Assembly (NCBI GenBank): GCA_011009095.1
Contig: VTPC01090408.1
Coordinates: 45,700-109,699, forward strand
Length of the DNA stretch: 64,000 nucleotides
DNA from: Ignelater luminosus
Taxonomy: Eukaryota > Arthropoda > Insecta > Coleoptera > Elateridae
Direction: 5' to 3'
Below, in pieces: positions 14,280-26,600 of the stretch. The notes under the pieces were generated by a model. It did not search any database. It was not told the DNA's origin and saw only the letters and a list, made by a program, of their open reading frames with translations. A program made the position numbers and the translations under genes. Within the stretch, counting starts at the first letter, position 1; each line of letters begins with the position of its first letter.

Positions 14280-14750
14280 TATGCGTGAATGCGTGGAAAG
14301 CGCAGCCGCCGCCAGTTCAACCCGGTTCTGGAACTCGTAGAAATAGAAGAAGAAAAGGGCCTCCAGGAAAAGAAGAATCTCCTCTCCAGCTCCAGGGTAG
14401 GCAGTCCGAAACATAGGCCGAAGGTATTGGTGAAAAGTTGCGGTGCATATCTCACTGGTGCAGGAGAATCCAGGATCGCTGGTGAAACTGCTCCAACGAC
14501 AGTGGTAAGCACCATTCTCCTAATACTGCGTACCTCTAGTAGTGGCTCTGAAGAGGCTACTCCCCCTTGCACTGTACCGTGTGGTGTGGATGCAAACTAT
14601 TTCCCACGACCTTGTTGAATATTGTCTAGTGGTCACTTAAGCTTCATTCCTCTGGTACAGGGTAACGCTGGTCAAGGTCTAAAAGAGGCTACTGCTCCGT
14701 GCTTTGTACTATGAGGTGGATACTGCGGCCATGGTTATTAAGGACAATAA
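14280..14750. repeat. GC-rich island with an internal imperfect repeat, probably an old mobile element
   Basis: This block is clearly GC-richer than its surroundings and is open on both strands over 290-330 bases, but neither translation resembles a known protein. A stretch of about 42 bases starting AAGAGGCTACT at 14551 recurs imperfectly at 14683, 132 bases downstream. Composition and repetition suggest the untranslated or ORF1 region of a retroelement. That is inference only. Confidence 0.35.
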
Positions 14751-15885
14751 TCAACAGAAACAACCGAAAACGTGATTTAAATTTACTTTGCTGAATTGAC
14801 TAATATCATGAAGAGGTGCATACATGTATCAGAACTCTCAACAGAAAGTCTTACAAACTATATTCATTTCGCTCAATTTTGATATGTTTTTCGCTGTTAG
14901 GTTAAGTATTTATATATTATTCAGTGGACAGACTGTACCTACTGAAAAAGCCCTCTGGGATTTGAGCTGATCCCTAAGCTTTTCATAGTTTTACCAGAAC
15001 AGTCAGTTTACTGATACCTATTTATGCTTAAGAGTTTTGTTTTTGAGCTGCGAAGTGCCGAGTTTTCTTGCTCTTTCCTGAGTATAGTTATCAAAGGGCT
15101 CACTTTACACAAGTGCACAAAGGCTTGTGATTCTTAAGTTCCGTCACTAACTCTAAAACTGCTAAATATACTAAGAAGACCAAAACATAAGCAAGACCGG
15201 AACAGCATGTCAACATAAATAACAATAACTTTGGATCAACATCTGCAAGGAGTAAAATAGTGCGATACTCAATCTTCTTTTGGCCAGTTATGATTTCCGA
15301 CACTTCAATATAACTACGTAAGGAATGTTTAAATGAAAGTATGAAAGGTACATTAACACTAAACAGTCTTAAAGCAAATATTACTCTTTATCTCTATTTA
15401 AGTTGATTTTGTGACGTCGCACTTTTGTTCCTATTACTTAAATTGGCATGTATGTTCTATATCCTTTTTTGCTCAAGTTTGCATTACGAACACTTCCATT
15501 TCGTTTCACCACGTACACTAGAATAAATAAATAAGGACCAAAGAAGCCAAATAGCCAAAATCTAATTTCTCATACAGAGATTGATTGAAACGTTCTTCCA
15601 CCATCTCTAAGAGCGGTTTCTAAAAATGCCAAAACAGTCGGAAACCGGCTTTTCACTAATATAGGGTTTGTCATGCCCACGAGGCATTAATAGCATTTGT
15701 TTTTAAAACCAAGGAATTTTCTATTTGTAAGTTCCAGATTGTTTAAGCTACATTAATTGTATTTTGTCCGTTTGTTACCATGACAATTGAGGATATTTCG
15801 TACTATATGTAATTTAATCCCTAGTTTGGATAAAAAAACCAGCGAATTCTATTGAAAGTTGACTTGTTCACTTTTCCCAATATAC
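14751..15885. other. No recognised gene
   Basis: AT-rich sequence. A short hydrophobic frame on the minus strand at 15100-15303 has no family resemblance and no flanking exon signals. Nothing else is supported. Confidence 0.5.
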
Positions 15886-15889
15886 CTTA

Positions 15890-16330
15890 GTTGAGATTAT
15901 GAGAAAGTATATTCGTGCAGCCTTAGCTGATCTTTCACCTTGGTCATCTAGCAGGTGGAACTGGGTTATTCTCGCATGTCCTATTTTCATTGCTTTTCCA
16001 GGTCATAATTTTGCGTTTTGCACTCTTCTTTATCCAACTCGAAAGATCCAACAGCTGTGTAGATGTCATCCTCATTGCATCGGTTACGCTTCGACAGGCT
16101 AATCGTTTGATCTTAGCCAACCTTCGGGTAATGGTAGTAAAATATCTAAGGATTAATTTCCCAGCTTTTATATACTATCGACGCACAATTTCCACATTAA
16201 TTTCTTGTCTAAGATCACTGCTAAGTACTTGACCTCGCATGTATTGCATTGCCAGGCTGGCCACCGCCTTTTGGCAAACTGTCAGCTTGCCATAGTAGTG
16301 GACCACCAGGAGGTGATTCAAAGATTCTTC
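15890..16330 (-). mobile_element. LINE fragment, minus strand (reverse transcriptase C-terminal region)
   Basis: Reading the minus strand, the block VKYLAVILDKKLMWKL (about 16240-16190) is followed, in another frame, by LAKIKRLACRSVTDAMRMT (about 16125-16065). These correspond to the post-palm VKYLGV.LD..L.W motif and the later L.K.QRLAC..ITGAMRTTPT motif of R1/Jockey-type LINEs, in the correct order. The copy is short and broken by stops. It is related in layout to the element at 12.2-13.45 kb but lies on the opposite strand. Confidence 0.7.
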
Positions 16331-16339
16331 CCTGTTACT

Positions 16340-19300
16340 AGAATAATTGTAACAATTAGCAAATTTAATTCGTGATTCGGTTCAAATTCCGTATCCCGTT
16401 ATCATTAATGAAATATCTAAAAACTTTCTATGAACTGATAGTACAAATGTGAATAGTAATAATATTATTTGTAGAGAATTATTGAAGCAGCATATACTGC
16501 GTGTCTGTGAAAAACATGAACTTTATTTGTGAAATGTGCAATGAGCAATGAGCAAGACGCAGGCAAAGCGATTAACTGTAAATATTCCCATACGCGTTTA
16601 TAGGCTGTGTATATAAAAGATATTTCCATAAAAAGTATTGTCGCATTTTGCGTTATTGGCATCAATTTTGTATGGTCACAGTTTAAATTGCTTTCTGAAT
16701 GAAATTTAGTCAGTTCAAAGGAGATTATTGTAAAGGCCTAACAAAAACTGAGAAAGCCAAAAGTTGACCTTTGGTATGAAGGGATTTCTTCCAGGAAATT
16801 TGTAGATAATTGATACATAGGCCTTACTTCCAATTCAGAAATTTACATAATATCCAAATTTACATTGAAAGGACCTAAATACCCTGAAAACGAGATCTGC
16901 AAAAGAAGTCTACGGTTCAGAGTATATCTACTTTGAAATTCTAAATAGGTATCTGGATGCCATTAAACTCAGATCACCCAATTAAGAGATACATAAAACA
17001 TTTGGGTCATCATTCTTCAAGAACTACAAAAACTCGAACATAATTGCAAGACAAACAGTAGAATAAAATTATTTTTAGCGGTAGAAAAGATTAGCTTGAT
17101 ATTGCCGACATGAACTTTGCTGCAAGCCATCTTTCAGAAAAGTCACTATTACTTAGCCTTGGGTAAGACTGGTTTCTTGTTCAAAGTTGTAATAGTTTTG
17201 TGTTCTTAACCTCCCCTAAAACTATTAGAATAATTCTTCCAAACTTGTTTTTGTAGCAATGAGTAACTGACAACGTCTCTTATTTTACGGAATTGTGACA
17301 AATACGAGTTTATTAATATTCAAGATTTGCTGCTGGATGATATAGAATTTAGTAGAAAAGTTCTGGAGTTCATGGTTGTCGACATTTACGCAAGTCTACA
17401 GATATCAATTTTTTATCAACAGGAATCATATTTAGTTATAGTGATCAAAATCCAACTTTTGATTTTGAACACCATAATTTAACTTGTCCCTTTTTGACAA
17501 AGAAAAGGCAAGGCAATGCTTTAAAAGTTAACTATTAATAAGACTCTTTTAGTTTTTAACAACATACGAAAAGCGTTTCCAAAATACTGAGTTTTTTTGC
17601 ACGCCTGTTTAAAGTACGATATCCTACAGCTTGGAAGCAGAGTATCGTTTCGAGACGGAACTTTGACTGTTGGTAGTAGTAATCGTCTTTTGTTTTTTTA
17701 ACAGATATCCTATATCTCAGAAACTGAATGTATGTCGTATCAAGACTATCGAGTTGAGATTTTGATTTTTTGTTTATATCTCAGAAACGGATTGTGTAAC
17801 TATATAAACTTGTTTTTTGGGAGTGGTAGGGAAAGGGCGTTCTATAGTTTCGTAAGTAGTCAGGGTTCGGCCTTCAACGAGCCACGATCGGGTTTTGTCC
17901 TCAATTAACATTCTTAGTTCAACTATACTGAAGCCCGGTCATGTTTTGTTCTCCAACAGGCCTCTTTCAGTGACCTGAAGTAGTACTTTGGTCTCCATCG
18001 AACCATCTTTGCTGTCTCACGCAGACACGCCCTTCATTAACCTTCTTATATTAGCTACATTCAGACACGGATTGAAATTTATTTTGCTTCAATGAGAAAA
18101 CGCAGGGAACTATCAGTTCTGCTGTAATCACTTGAAAGTTACTCCCCTACTACTACTAAAAATGAAAAGTTCCATCTTGATACAACAACCTTCTCCAGAG
18201 TTGTAGGACATCTGCCAAGAAACAGAAAATAAAATTGCTTGAACGGTATGAAAATACCCACTACCTCACTTGCTAATTTGGCAAATTGCATTAATGAAGT
18301 GTTGGTAGGTATACCCATGTAGAACAGTTTAAGTGTCTTTTTCCTATAGCAATTCTCTTTTGTTTAATTTACAACCAACCTACACTTATTTAAAGATTTG
18401 TATTATAGAAATTCCTGTGAGCTTATTGGCGCATTTGCAAAACAAGTTACATCAACCTTTAGACCTCAAATCTGAGATTATTCTTCAAAATGTACATAAA
18501 CAAAAAATAAATAAGCTGTGATATTATATTTTAAGGAATTATAATTATTGTGTATAATGATAATAAGTTTCTCTAAAGATAAACAATGTTAGTTAAAAGA
18601 AACAAGATAGAATATAAAATTTATAATTGAGAGTTTAAACCAAAATTCAGAGAGAAATTATGACCTATATCTCGTGCTGGTAATTTTCAGATGCAATATT
18701 TAAAGATCATAACGAATGTTTCGAGGGTATGTAACACTAATTAATCATAATTATTTATGTTGTTTGCTTAATATTATGTATTGCTTCTGGTATCAAGAAT
18801 GATTGATTCAATGTACAGTAAGTAAAAATATGTGATCCTGCATTTTGCAACCCTCCACTGAATATAGATAGGTAATATTCGATACACACCGAGATGTAAT
18901 CTCAAAATAACCTACGCTGATTATTATAACTTCATTTAAATCGCTATATCTAATTATTAGCCCAACGCAAATTAATGTTTCCAATTTCCAATACATGCTA
19001 TACAATTTAGTGAATATTGGATTCACATAATTCATAATTACTCAATTTCTAAAAAAACCAACAAACAGTATGGAATCATTAATTCACTTTTTACATTCTT
19101 ACGGCCTCTTTTTTCAGTATAAATCAACATCTTTAAAACATACAAAATTCCATTCTTTCTTAATAAATAAGTTTTGAACCTAAACACATTCCTAAAAAAC
19201 TCGCTTTCATGCCAATGGGAAGAAGAATGTTACATATTGAAGTAAAATTCTGTCCTGGATTGCTATATACAGGGTTATTCAATTTGTAGTCTGATCACTG

Positions 19301-22300
19301 GGATCTTGGAATTATAAGAGATGCAAGATCTAAAAAGAAATTCGATTTAAATTTATTTATCTCTGAAATGACTTCAAAAAACTAAATTTCCCGAATTTTG
19401 TTTTTCTGTCATAACTTCCTCATTCCTAAAATCGATAAAAACTTTCTAAACGCACTTTTCTATTTGTAATATTTATCTCTGGCCTATCCAAATTCTGATA
19501 TAATGTTTTGGTCATCATTATGTTTTTTCCTATAGGCGTCAAAGTGGATTCTTTTATGATTCGGTGTAGATTTCAGCAACGCACAGGTATCATTCTAACT
19601 GTTTTAATGATCTGTTAGCAAAAATACTAAAAAGATCAACTTTTGAAGCAAAGTATGCTTCATTGCTTGATCATTCATTAAAACTATTTCTGATCTATGT
19701 CAACTTCATTATTATACTTATTGACTGAATTTTTACAAGATCTAGGCATTAATGATTATGAACTGTTTAACGCACTCTAAAACTTATGTGTATAGTCTCC
19801 GTATGGCCAAAAGTATGTAGGGAAAAAGAAAATTCTAATGGTAAAGAATAATTGAAGATTCGTGTTCTATTATAGGTATAAGAATTCATTGGAGTCTTGA
19901 AGATACGGTTAACTTTTAGACTTTTTGGGATTTGATTTGTTAAGTCTATAGTCACTTCTGATCAGCATCCCTGATATGCTCAATGTAATTACAATCAAGA
20001 AATTATGACGATTACATAATCTTTGTCGGAATTATCAATAATATGACAGTTTGAATGCTAAATGCAGTCTTTAGCTTGTTTTAGAAAACCTACTGTATAT
20101 CTTCATAAAGATTGTCAACGCAACTTTGGGTATTTAGAGTACCAGATGTGATAGAGCAGAAAATAGTTCTGTCAGATCTTGATCGGAAATTCTTTGAAAG
20201 CTATCAAAAAAGTAATTTCTTTTTCTGTTTATATAATTAACAGATTACACCCATTTTCTAACTGGACTTTTTCGGTAAAAAAATAGTCTAGCAAAACTGC
20301 TTGTATTTTTGAATCAGCTTAAAGTTGTCATTTTTTGAATTTAAAAGAAAACGCTTTGCAATAAGATGGCGGAAAATAAAAACAGTCTACCATTTGCATG
20401 TACTTTTCTTATCGATCTTATTAAAGTAGCTGTAATAGTGCAATATACTTACAATTAGAGAAGTTCAGGAAAACTACTGCTCTACATACCTTAAACTACC
20501 TTCAATTCATGGATTGAATAATCCGTTGACCTACTGCAAGAAGAGGAATCTTGATCTTTTAATCTTTTGCGACATTAATACTCAATATCTTATAGAGCAG
20601 CACTAAAAACATCAATGTTATATCTCCTTGCAGGGAATAAACGCCTAAAGTGATTAGTATCACATTCAATCTGAAGGCAGCTTTATTGTATTCAAGAATA
20701 GTAATCACCATTAAGTGCTGCCAGCATTATTGTGCTTGCTCTTCGGCGACTATTTAATAAAATATCCTAACCTAGAAGTGCCAGGTCGGTCCATTGGTCG
20801 TGTTTGATCTGTACGTTCTATACAAACATAAAATATGAATGAATGAAACCACTGATGATTGCTGCTAACCATCTAAGAAGTTTATGATGTTGACTACTCC
20901 TGGATACAGCCACTGACTGGTTTCTCTGAAGCTTTCATTATCCAATCATAGACCGTTTAGGTATGAAAGGCCTAAGTTAACTAATTTATTCGTTCCCTAG
21001 AAGAGATCTTCCAGTGGCAATGTACAGAATTTCCAGACAGACGAAAAATTAGATCTGCTTGACGTCAAATAGACCTACGACGACTGGTAGAGTAAAAAAC
21101 AAATGAATGTGTAATACTGTTTTACTAAAGGAAATAACAATAAACGAAATATGCAATTGCTGACAAGTTACAATTCTAACGAGTTCAAGCTTTAGAAAAG
21201 TCAACAAGGTTCATTTTACTATATTGTAATATGATTTTAATATAACGTTTGTTTTTTAATTCAAATTGATAATATAAAGTAACATGATACACATCCTTTT
21301 TGTTGTGTTGATCTGGAAATACTTGTGGAACCAATTTCTTACGTTGCAAAATGTTCCTTCGTAACTATGTCAGAAGTCAAACAACAGTGATGCTGAGGAT
21401 TTACGCCCCTCTGCTTTGCCACCTAAGAAGATTCAGCAACCAAGGACTCAAAGCATTTACTAGGTACCCACAAGAACCGCTACAGCAGACAGCAATTAAG
21501 AAGAGTTTTGTGAAGTTTCAGAATTCAAAACAAATCCAATCCAAGAAAGACACCAATTGAATATAACAAACTGAGAAGAATTCATCGGCATACAGGGTCT
21601 AAAAATCATCCAGCAGGCTTTATGGCGGAAGAAGAAGCTGACCAACAACAATCACTTCAAGAAAACTTTGGAGTCACCAATTTCAAGTTAAGTATTTCAA
21701 AATCAACTATTTCTATATTCTAAAGACTTCATCCATTTCAATCCACCAGTTTATTACAGTTTCAAGTATCCAACTTTCCACAAAAACAGAAACACCAAAC
21801 CTCAAGAACTTTCTAAAGACGCCAGTATATTTAATTTTGGAAATTAAACAGATCTTTCTAACTTACCTGAATATTTTCCTAAAGATTTTCAATTCGAGTA
21901 GTAATTTTAATTAGAACACAAACATTATTCATTCAAAGTGCGACAATTACATTTCTTGCTTCAAAACTTCAATATTTTCAATTTTGAAATTAAATCAAGA
22001 GACATTCAATTCAAATAAAGAATTATCTTATTTTTAATTATTGTTGAGAAAATTATTATTTTATTAATTTGGAATAGTCGGTATACATAGAAGTTTAGTT
22101 AAAAAAACTAATAGTATCGGGAGAAAAAATTGTACAATTTTTATTTTGTTCTAAATAATTTTGAATAACTAGCTTAAAATGGTGTACGTTTCGCCATCTA
22201 ACAATCGTTACCCATGTTACTATTTTCCCCAGTGTTGCCGATCGTAACAAGTTGTCACGAGAATAGCAGTACAACATTAAAGAGCGGGAAATTCTTGTTA

Positions 22301-22540
22301 TATTGCACGGGCAATCTCTTTAGAGGCTCTAACTCGTTTCTGTTTGAAAATCAAATGCCGCGTGCATAGTTTCTCTTATTGGTTGAGAACTTCCAATGTT
22401 GTTTAAACAGAAAGCAAAAATGGATCATTTGAATGTGTTTGTTTTTCTTCCTACGATATTTTAGATTATCTAAGATTTGTTCAGAACTCTCGCCCCTCTT
22501 CCTGGATATGGATCTGAATCGATATATCACAGAATATAAA
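16340..22540. other. Long stretch without a recognised gene
   Basis: No domain is recognised on either strand. Local structure worth noting: a GC-richer patch at about 17825-18070 with an imperfect repeat of about 38 bases (17901-17938 and 18033-18070); two copies of a TATATCTCAGAAAC-type phrase at about 17711 and 17777; and a reverse-strand ACCCTGTATA motif at 19266-19275. A lysine/glutamine-rich frame at 21351-21560 and the serine/glutamine-rich sequence after it could be a retroelement gag remnant. No zinc knuckle or long terminal repeat was seen. Confidence 0.5.
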
Positions 22541-22624
22541 TAATATACTGCATGCTTATTGTGTTTATTGAACCAGGAACAATCAGAAATTACCCAGACC
22601 TGGTAAAACGTGAAGAGGCTCGGT

Positions 22625-23012
22625 CACAGTTTATACCTTACAGAATCAGTTCGATCACTTCCCCTACTTTTTGTCTTCCACTTCAAGAAACTCGCGGTCT
22701 ATGCGCAGAGCACTATTTTCTGTCCAGAAGTAGAGGGATAAAAAACCTAACCTTAATCTTTAAAGAAATAATCTCATAAAAGATTGTATTATTTAAATGA
22801 AATCAACTTGCATATTCTGTAAGTGAATTAGTGAAATTGTTGAGTGTTGGTAAGTTATATTAGTTGTGAAATTTGAATATCAATTGCATATATAACCTCC
22901 CCTACAAGCGCGCGGTCTACAGTTTAGCGTGCGCAGACCGAAAACCAGGAACACGAAAGATCAAAAGAACCGCTCTGAGTGATCCAACTGATTCTGTAAC
23001 GTATAAACTGTG
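22625..23012. repeat. Inverted repeat pair (35-bp arms), probably a small DNA element
   Basis: The arms 22625-22659 and 22978-23012 are reverse complements at 33 of 35 positions. Weaker similarity continues inward: both arms carry a CGGTCT...GCGCA phrase. The unit ends about 250 bases upstream of the proposed first exon of the metaxin gene. It could be a non-autonomous transposon or a structured promoter-upstream element; target duplications were not resolved. Confidence 0.55.
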
Positions 23013-23269
23013 GCTCGGTCGGGAATCTTTATAGAAAATAAAAAATTAAGCAGAAGAACAAAAGCATTTTAGTTCTGCCATAGAAGATTTCTTTAGTAAA
23101 TAGTAATATTATAATCTTCTAAAATTAGATATATTTTTATATTTACTGTTGTATTTGCCATTTCTCTAAAAACTTAAAAAATTTGTAAAATCAAATCACG
23201 ATCAGGGATAGCGAGTAACAATTTAACAATTTTTTAGAACAAGTGGCAACACTGCGGTTTTACTTGGTT

Positions 23270-23350
23270 GTTTATTTTCGAAAGCGAACACGGCGGCGGC
23301 ACAGACAAAAGCGGCGGTACAGATAAAAGCGGCGGTACTAGCTAGTAAAG
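23270..23350 (+). promoter_or_regulatory. Proposed 5' UTR exon of the metaxin-like gene, with an 18-bp tandem repeat
   Basis: The first exon is inferred from a strong donor (AAAG|GTAAG at 23350/23351) and a matching acceptor TTTTAG just before the start codon at 23651. This places a 300-base intron in the 5' UTR. The exon is unusually GC-rich and contains tandem copies of an 18-bp unit, GCGGCGG(C/T)ACAGA(C/T)AAAA, at 23293-23310 and 23311-23328, with a partial third copy at 23329-23339. A GGCAACACTG motif occurs shortly upstream (about 23243-23252). The transcription start is not defined by sequence alone. Confidence 0.5.
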
Positions 23351-23650
23351 GTAAGATGTCGTAACGGTTTTCGTAATTACCGAATTTTTTTATCGTATAA
23401 ATATTATAGGTTTTTGAATGTAAAGACTATTATTTATTTAATCGTATTAAGACATTTTACAAAGACTGAAATAAAAATATCATAGATGCCTTAGAAACTA
23501 AATCTTAGAACGGGACTCGGCAATTCATTTGTTTTCTAACCTCCAAGTTTAAGAAGCAATTCGTTTGGCGGTACTGTCATTTCTCGTGGTAATTGTACGT
23601 TTTTGAATTATTTTAATAATTTAATGTATTTAAAAAAATGTTAATTTTAG

Positions 23651-26600
23651 ATGAACGTTCGACCACCAGTTGTAGTTCGTGTCTGGGAAGGCGATTTTGG
23701 GGTCCCCTCCGTTGATCCATTTTGTTTATATTTAATGGTAAAAGTTAATATTGTAATTTGTATATTTTCTTGTTAATACATTTATTACTCCTTTTTTTAC
23801 AGACTATGCTTAAAGTACGCAAAGTCAATGTTACATTCGAAAATGCTTGCATGCCTTCCTGGCGTAGCATTCCCAGCATCCAGTTCGAAAAAAAAATTTT
23901 AACCCAAGAGTTTGATCTAGTACAAGCAGCAATGAAGATTGTAAGTTTTCAATTATTTTTTTTGCCGTTATGTGTTGATTTAAATACAAAGCCTCTATAT
24001 TTTGGAATATTTACATCATATTTTATTTTTTTTTATTCTTACCATTTGACAAATTTCATTATTGTGTAATTTAAAATATATTTTAGTATGTAGAAAGATA
24101 GAAATATGACTAAAAATTAGACTCTTCAATAACTTAAGTAGCGATAACAAAAAGTTACGCTTTATAGAAGAATCATGCCGATACTAATATTCATTAATCC
24201 TACTCAAAGCGATTATGTCTCATTAGAGATTATAAGTTGATTGTTTGAAAAAGGGACTACCTTCAATGATGACATCAGCAAAATAAGCAACAAAAGACCT
24301 TGATAGCTAACTGCATTTTGAGCATTATGTATTTTAGGTTCAACTTTACCTCATAATTGTTAATAATAGTCGATTCTAATAATCTTTAATGAGCAATCAA
24401 CACAGTGGAAAAATCCTTGTTGACATTCACACAATTATTAGGTTTCATGCTATTTTAATTTCTTTCTTTGTTGAAATAAAATTTTTATGTTTGTAATTTT
24501 TATAGCGTGATAACCCAACTGTTTTAACTATCGATAACCATTTGGATGCAAATAATCGTAGTCGCCTAATGGCTTACATCAAATACTTTGTGGAATCTTT
24601 CGAGATTAATTTTTATTTTGAATGGTTTGTATTTTTTTAATAGTTTTGTTAATTTTCATATGTATGAACATTTAATAATAATAATTCTATTTAATTAGTT
24701 GGCTAAACGATGCAAATTTCGAACATGCCATTAAGCCATGGTACAACGCTGTGATACCTTTTCCATTTAATTATTTTTACTTGAAGAGAAATCGTGAATT
24801 AGCCAGAAAACGTCACATGAGCATTGTGGGTCAAGGTGATCCAGAACAGTATAAGATGGAAGTAAGTCTTGTGAAGATAATTTGTGTTGAATAATTAACT
24901 GAAAAATCTTATTTACAGCAAAATCTAATCCTAGCGCGTTGTCTGGAAGACTTCTCCAATATGTTGAGAGATGGTCGCTTGTACTTTTTTGGTGATGTGC
25001 CTACAACTTTGGATATTACTATTTACAGCTATTTAGCTATTGCTATGAATATGCCGTTACCTGATTCACAACTGCAGGCCATTGTCAAATCGCATTACCT
25101 GTTGGCTCGCTTTGTCAGGAATATGACTGACATTTATTTTACTAATACTCCAAGTAAGCGAAAGCATTGACAGTTTTAGTAGCAAACAATTTGCAAGTAA
25201 AAATGAATGTCGATTGGATTATAGTTCAATTTCATTTTGCTTACGCCTTGTATGCTATTAGCTGTTAATTATTGATTTCATTTAATAACATTGTTGAACT
25301 ATTTCTTCTAACTTATTTCTTCATAATAAGAAAATAAAATTGTTTTCCAATAGTTTCAAAGTCAATCAATCAAGTTCTAATTTGGTTATTGATTTTTATA
25401 ATTTTTGGTTATTTTTAATATTTCTCAATAGTTCCAACTCGAAAGTATTAAACATTTGAAGACAAAACTTTGAATAACCTTACTTGTGTTTTGAATGCTT
25501 AAATAATATATCACGAGCCACACGTGCAACTCGTGCCACTTTAACCTCAAAATTAAAACTAAAAGCATCAAGTGCGACAATTTGAATATCTATGATATGT
25601 ATTGAGTTGGTAACTCTTCTTTTAACAAAAATAAATTGATGAAGAATCAATATGTGTAATAGTCAGCACTTTTCAAATATAAATTGACTGATTTATCAGT
25701 CAACTAATCAATCAATTTATCAATAAATGTAAGAAAGCAATTACAGTTAATTCCAAATGTTTTATCCTAATTATAAATTGCTGATTGGTGCACAATGTTA
25801 GTTGTGCATTAGAAAGAATGTACCAATAACAAGTTAACATAATGTAGTGATGCGATGGTGAGATTTTGAATGCGTTTGACATTACAATCTACAGATTGAC
25901 CAGTTTTCATTTATTAACTGATATCTTTGAGTAGTGTTGTTTAATGCAAACACATTTAAGCAATTTTGTTTAATTTAAGGTTATGTTATTGTTTTGGACT
26001 CTTAACAATAATTTTGTTCAACTAAAAGTCGGATGTCTTTCTGGTTTCTACATAAAACTTTTTGAATTATCATTCAGTTCAATAATTCATGCATAAAGTA
26101 GCATGAAACTCCTAGTATTAGTACGTTTAATTCTTCTTTCAACATGTATGAAAAGAAGTACATAAATATAACCTTAAATTCAACAAATTTCGACTTTTTT
26201 TTTTAAATTTCAATTTTTTGTTTAACTTGAGATGACGTTTCGGTGCCTTTAAAAGTTTCTGCATTTTCTTAGCTGAATCTGCTATCAGCATTATGTCATC
26301 TGCATATAGCAGTTTCTCTATTTTTATCGGTAGTAAATGTTGATCTTATTACAGTTCGAAGGCCTTCTGTTTTTGATTTTTCTATCTATTAAGGTATCAC
26401 CATGCTTTTTCAACCAGCTCCATATCTTTTGTCTATCAACTGAATCAAACACTGCTTTTAAATCCACTAAAGTAATATGTAGTTTTTCTCCTGTCTCAAG
26501 CTTCTTCTCTATTATATTCTTTAATATAAATATGTTGTCTATCATATACCATTTTTTTCTAAATGCTACTTGTTCTAATTTGGGTTCAACTATCTTTCTA

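Noticed and set aside
14279-14618. Overlapping frames of about 100 codons on both strands
   Set aside because: Both are open because of GC-rich composition; neither shows a known domain and no splice partners are present.
16360-16400. A GGTTCAAATTCC phrase resembling a tRNA B box
   Set aside because: No A box at the right distance and no cloverleaf or acceptor stem could be drawn.
21351-21880. Possible retroelement gag sequence
   Set aside because: No zinc knuckle, protease or long terminal repeat was found; kept only as a note in the regional entry.
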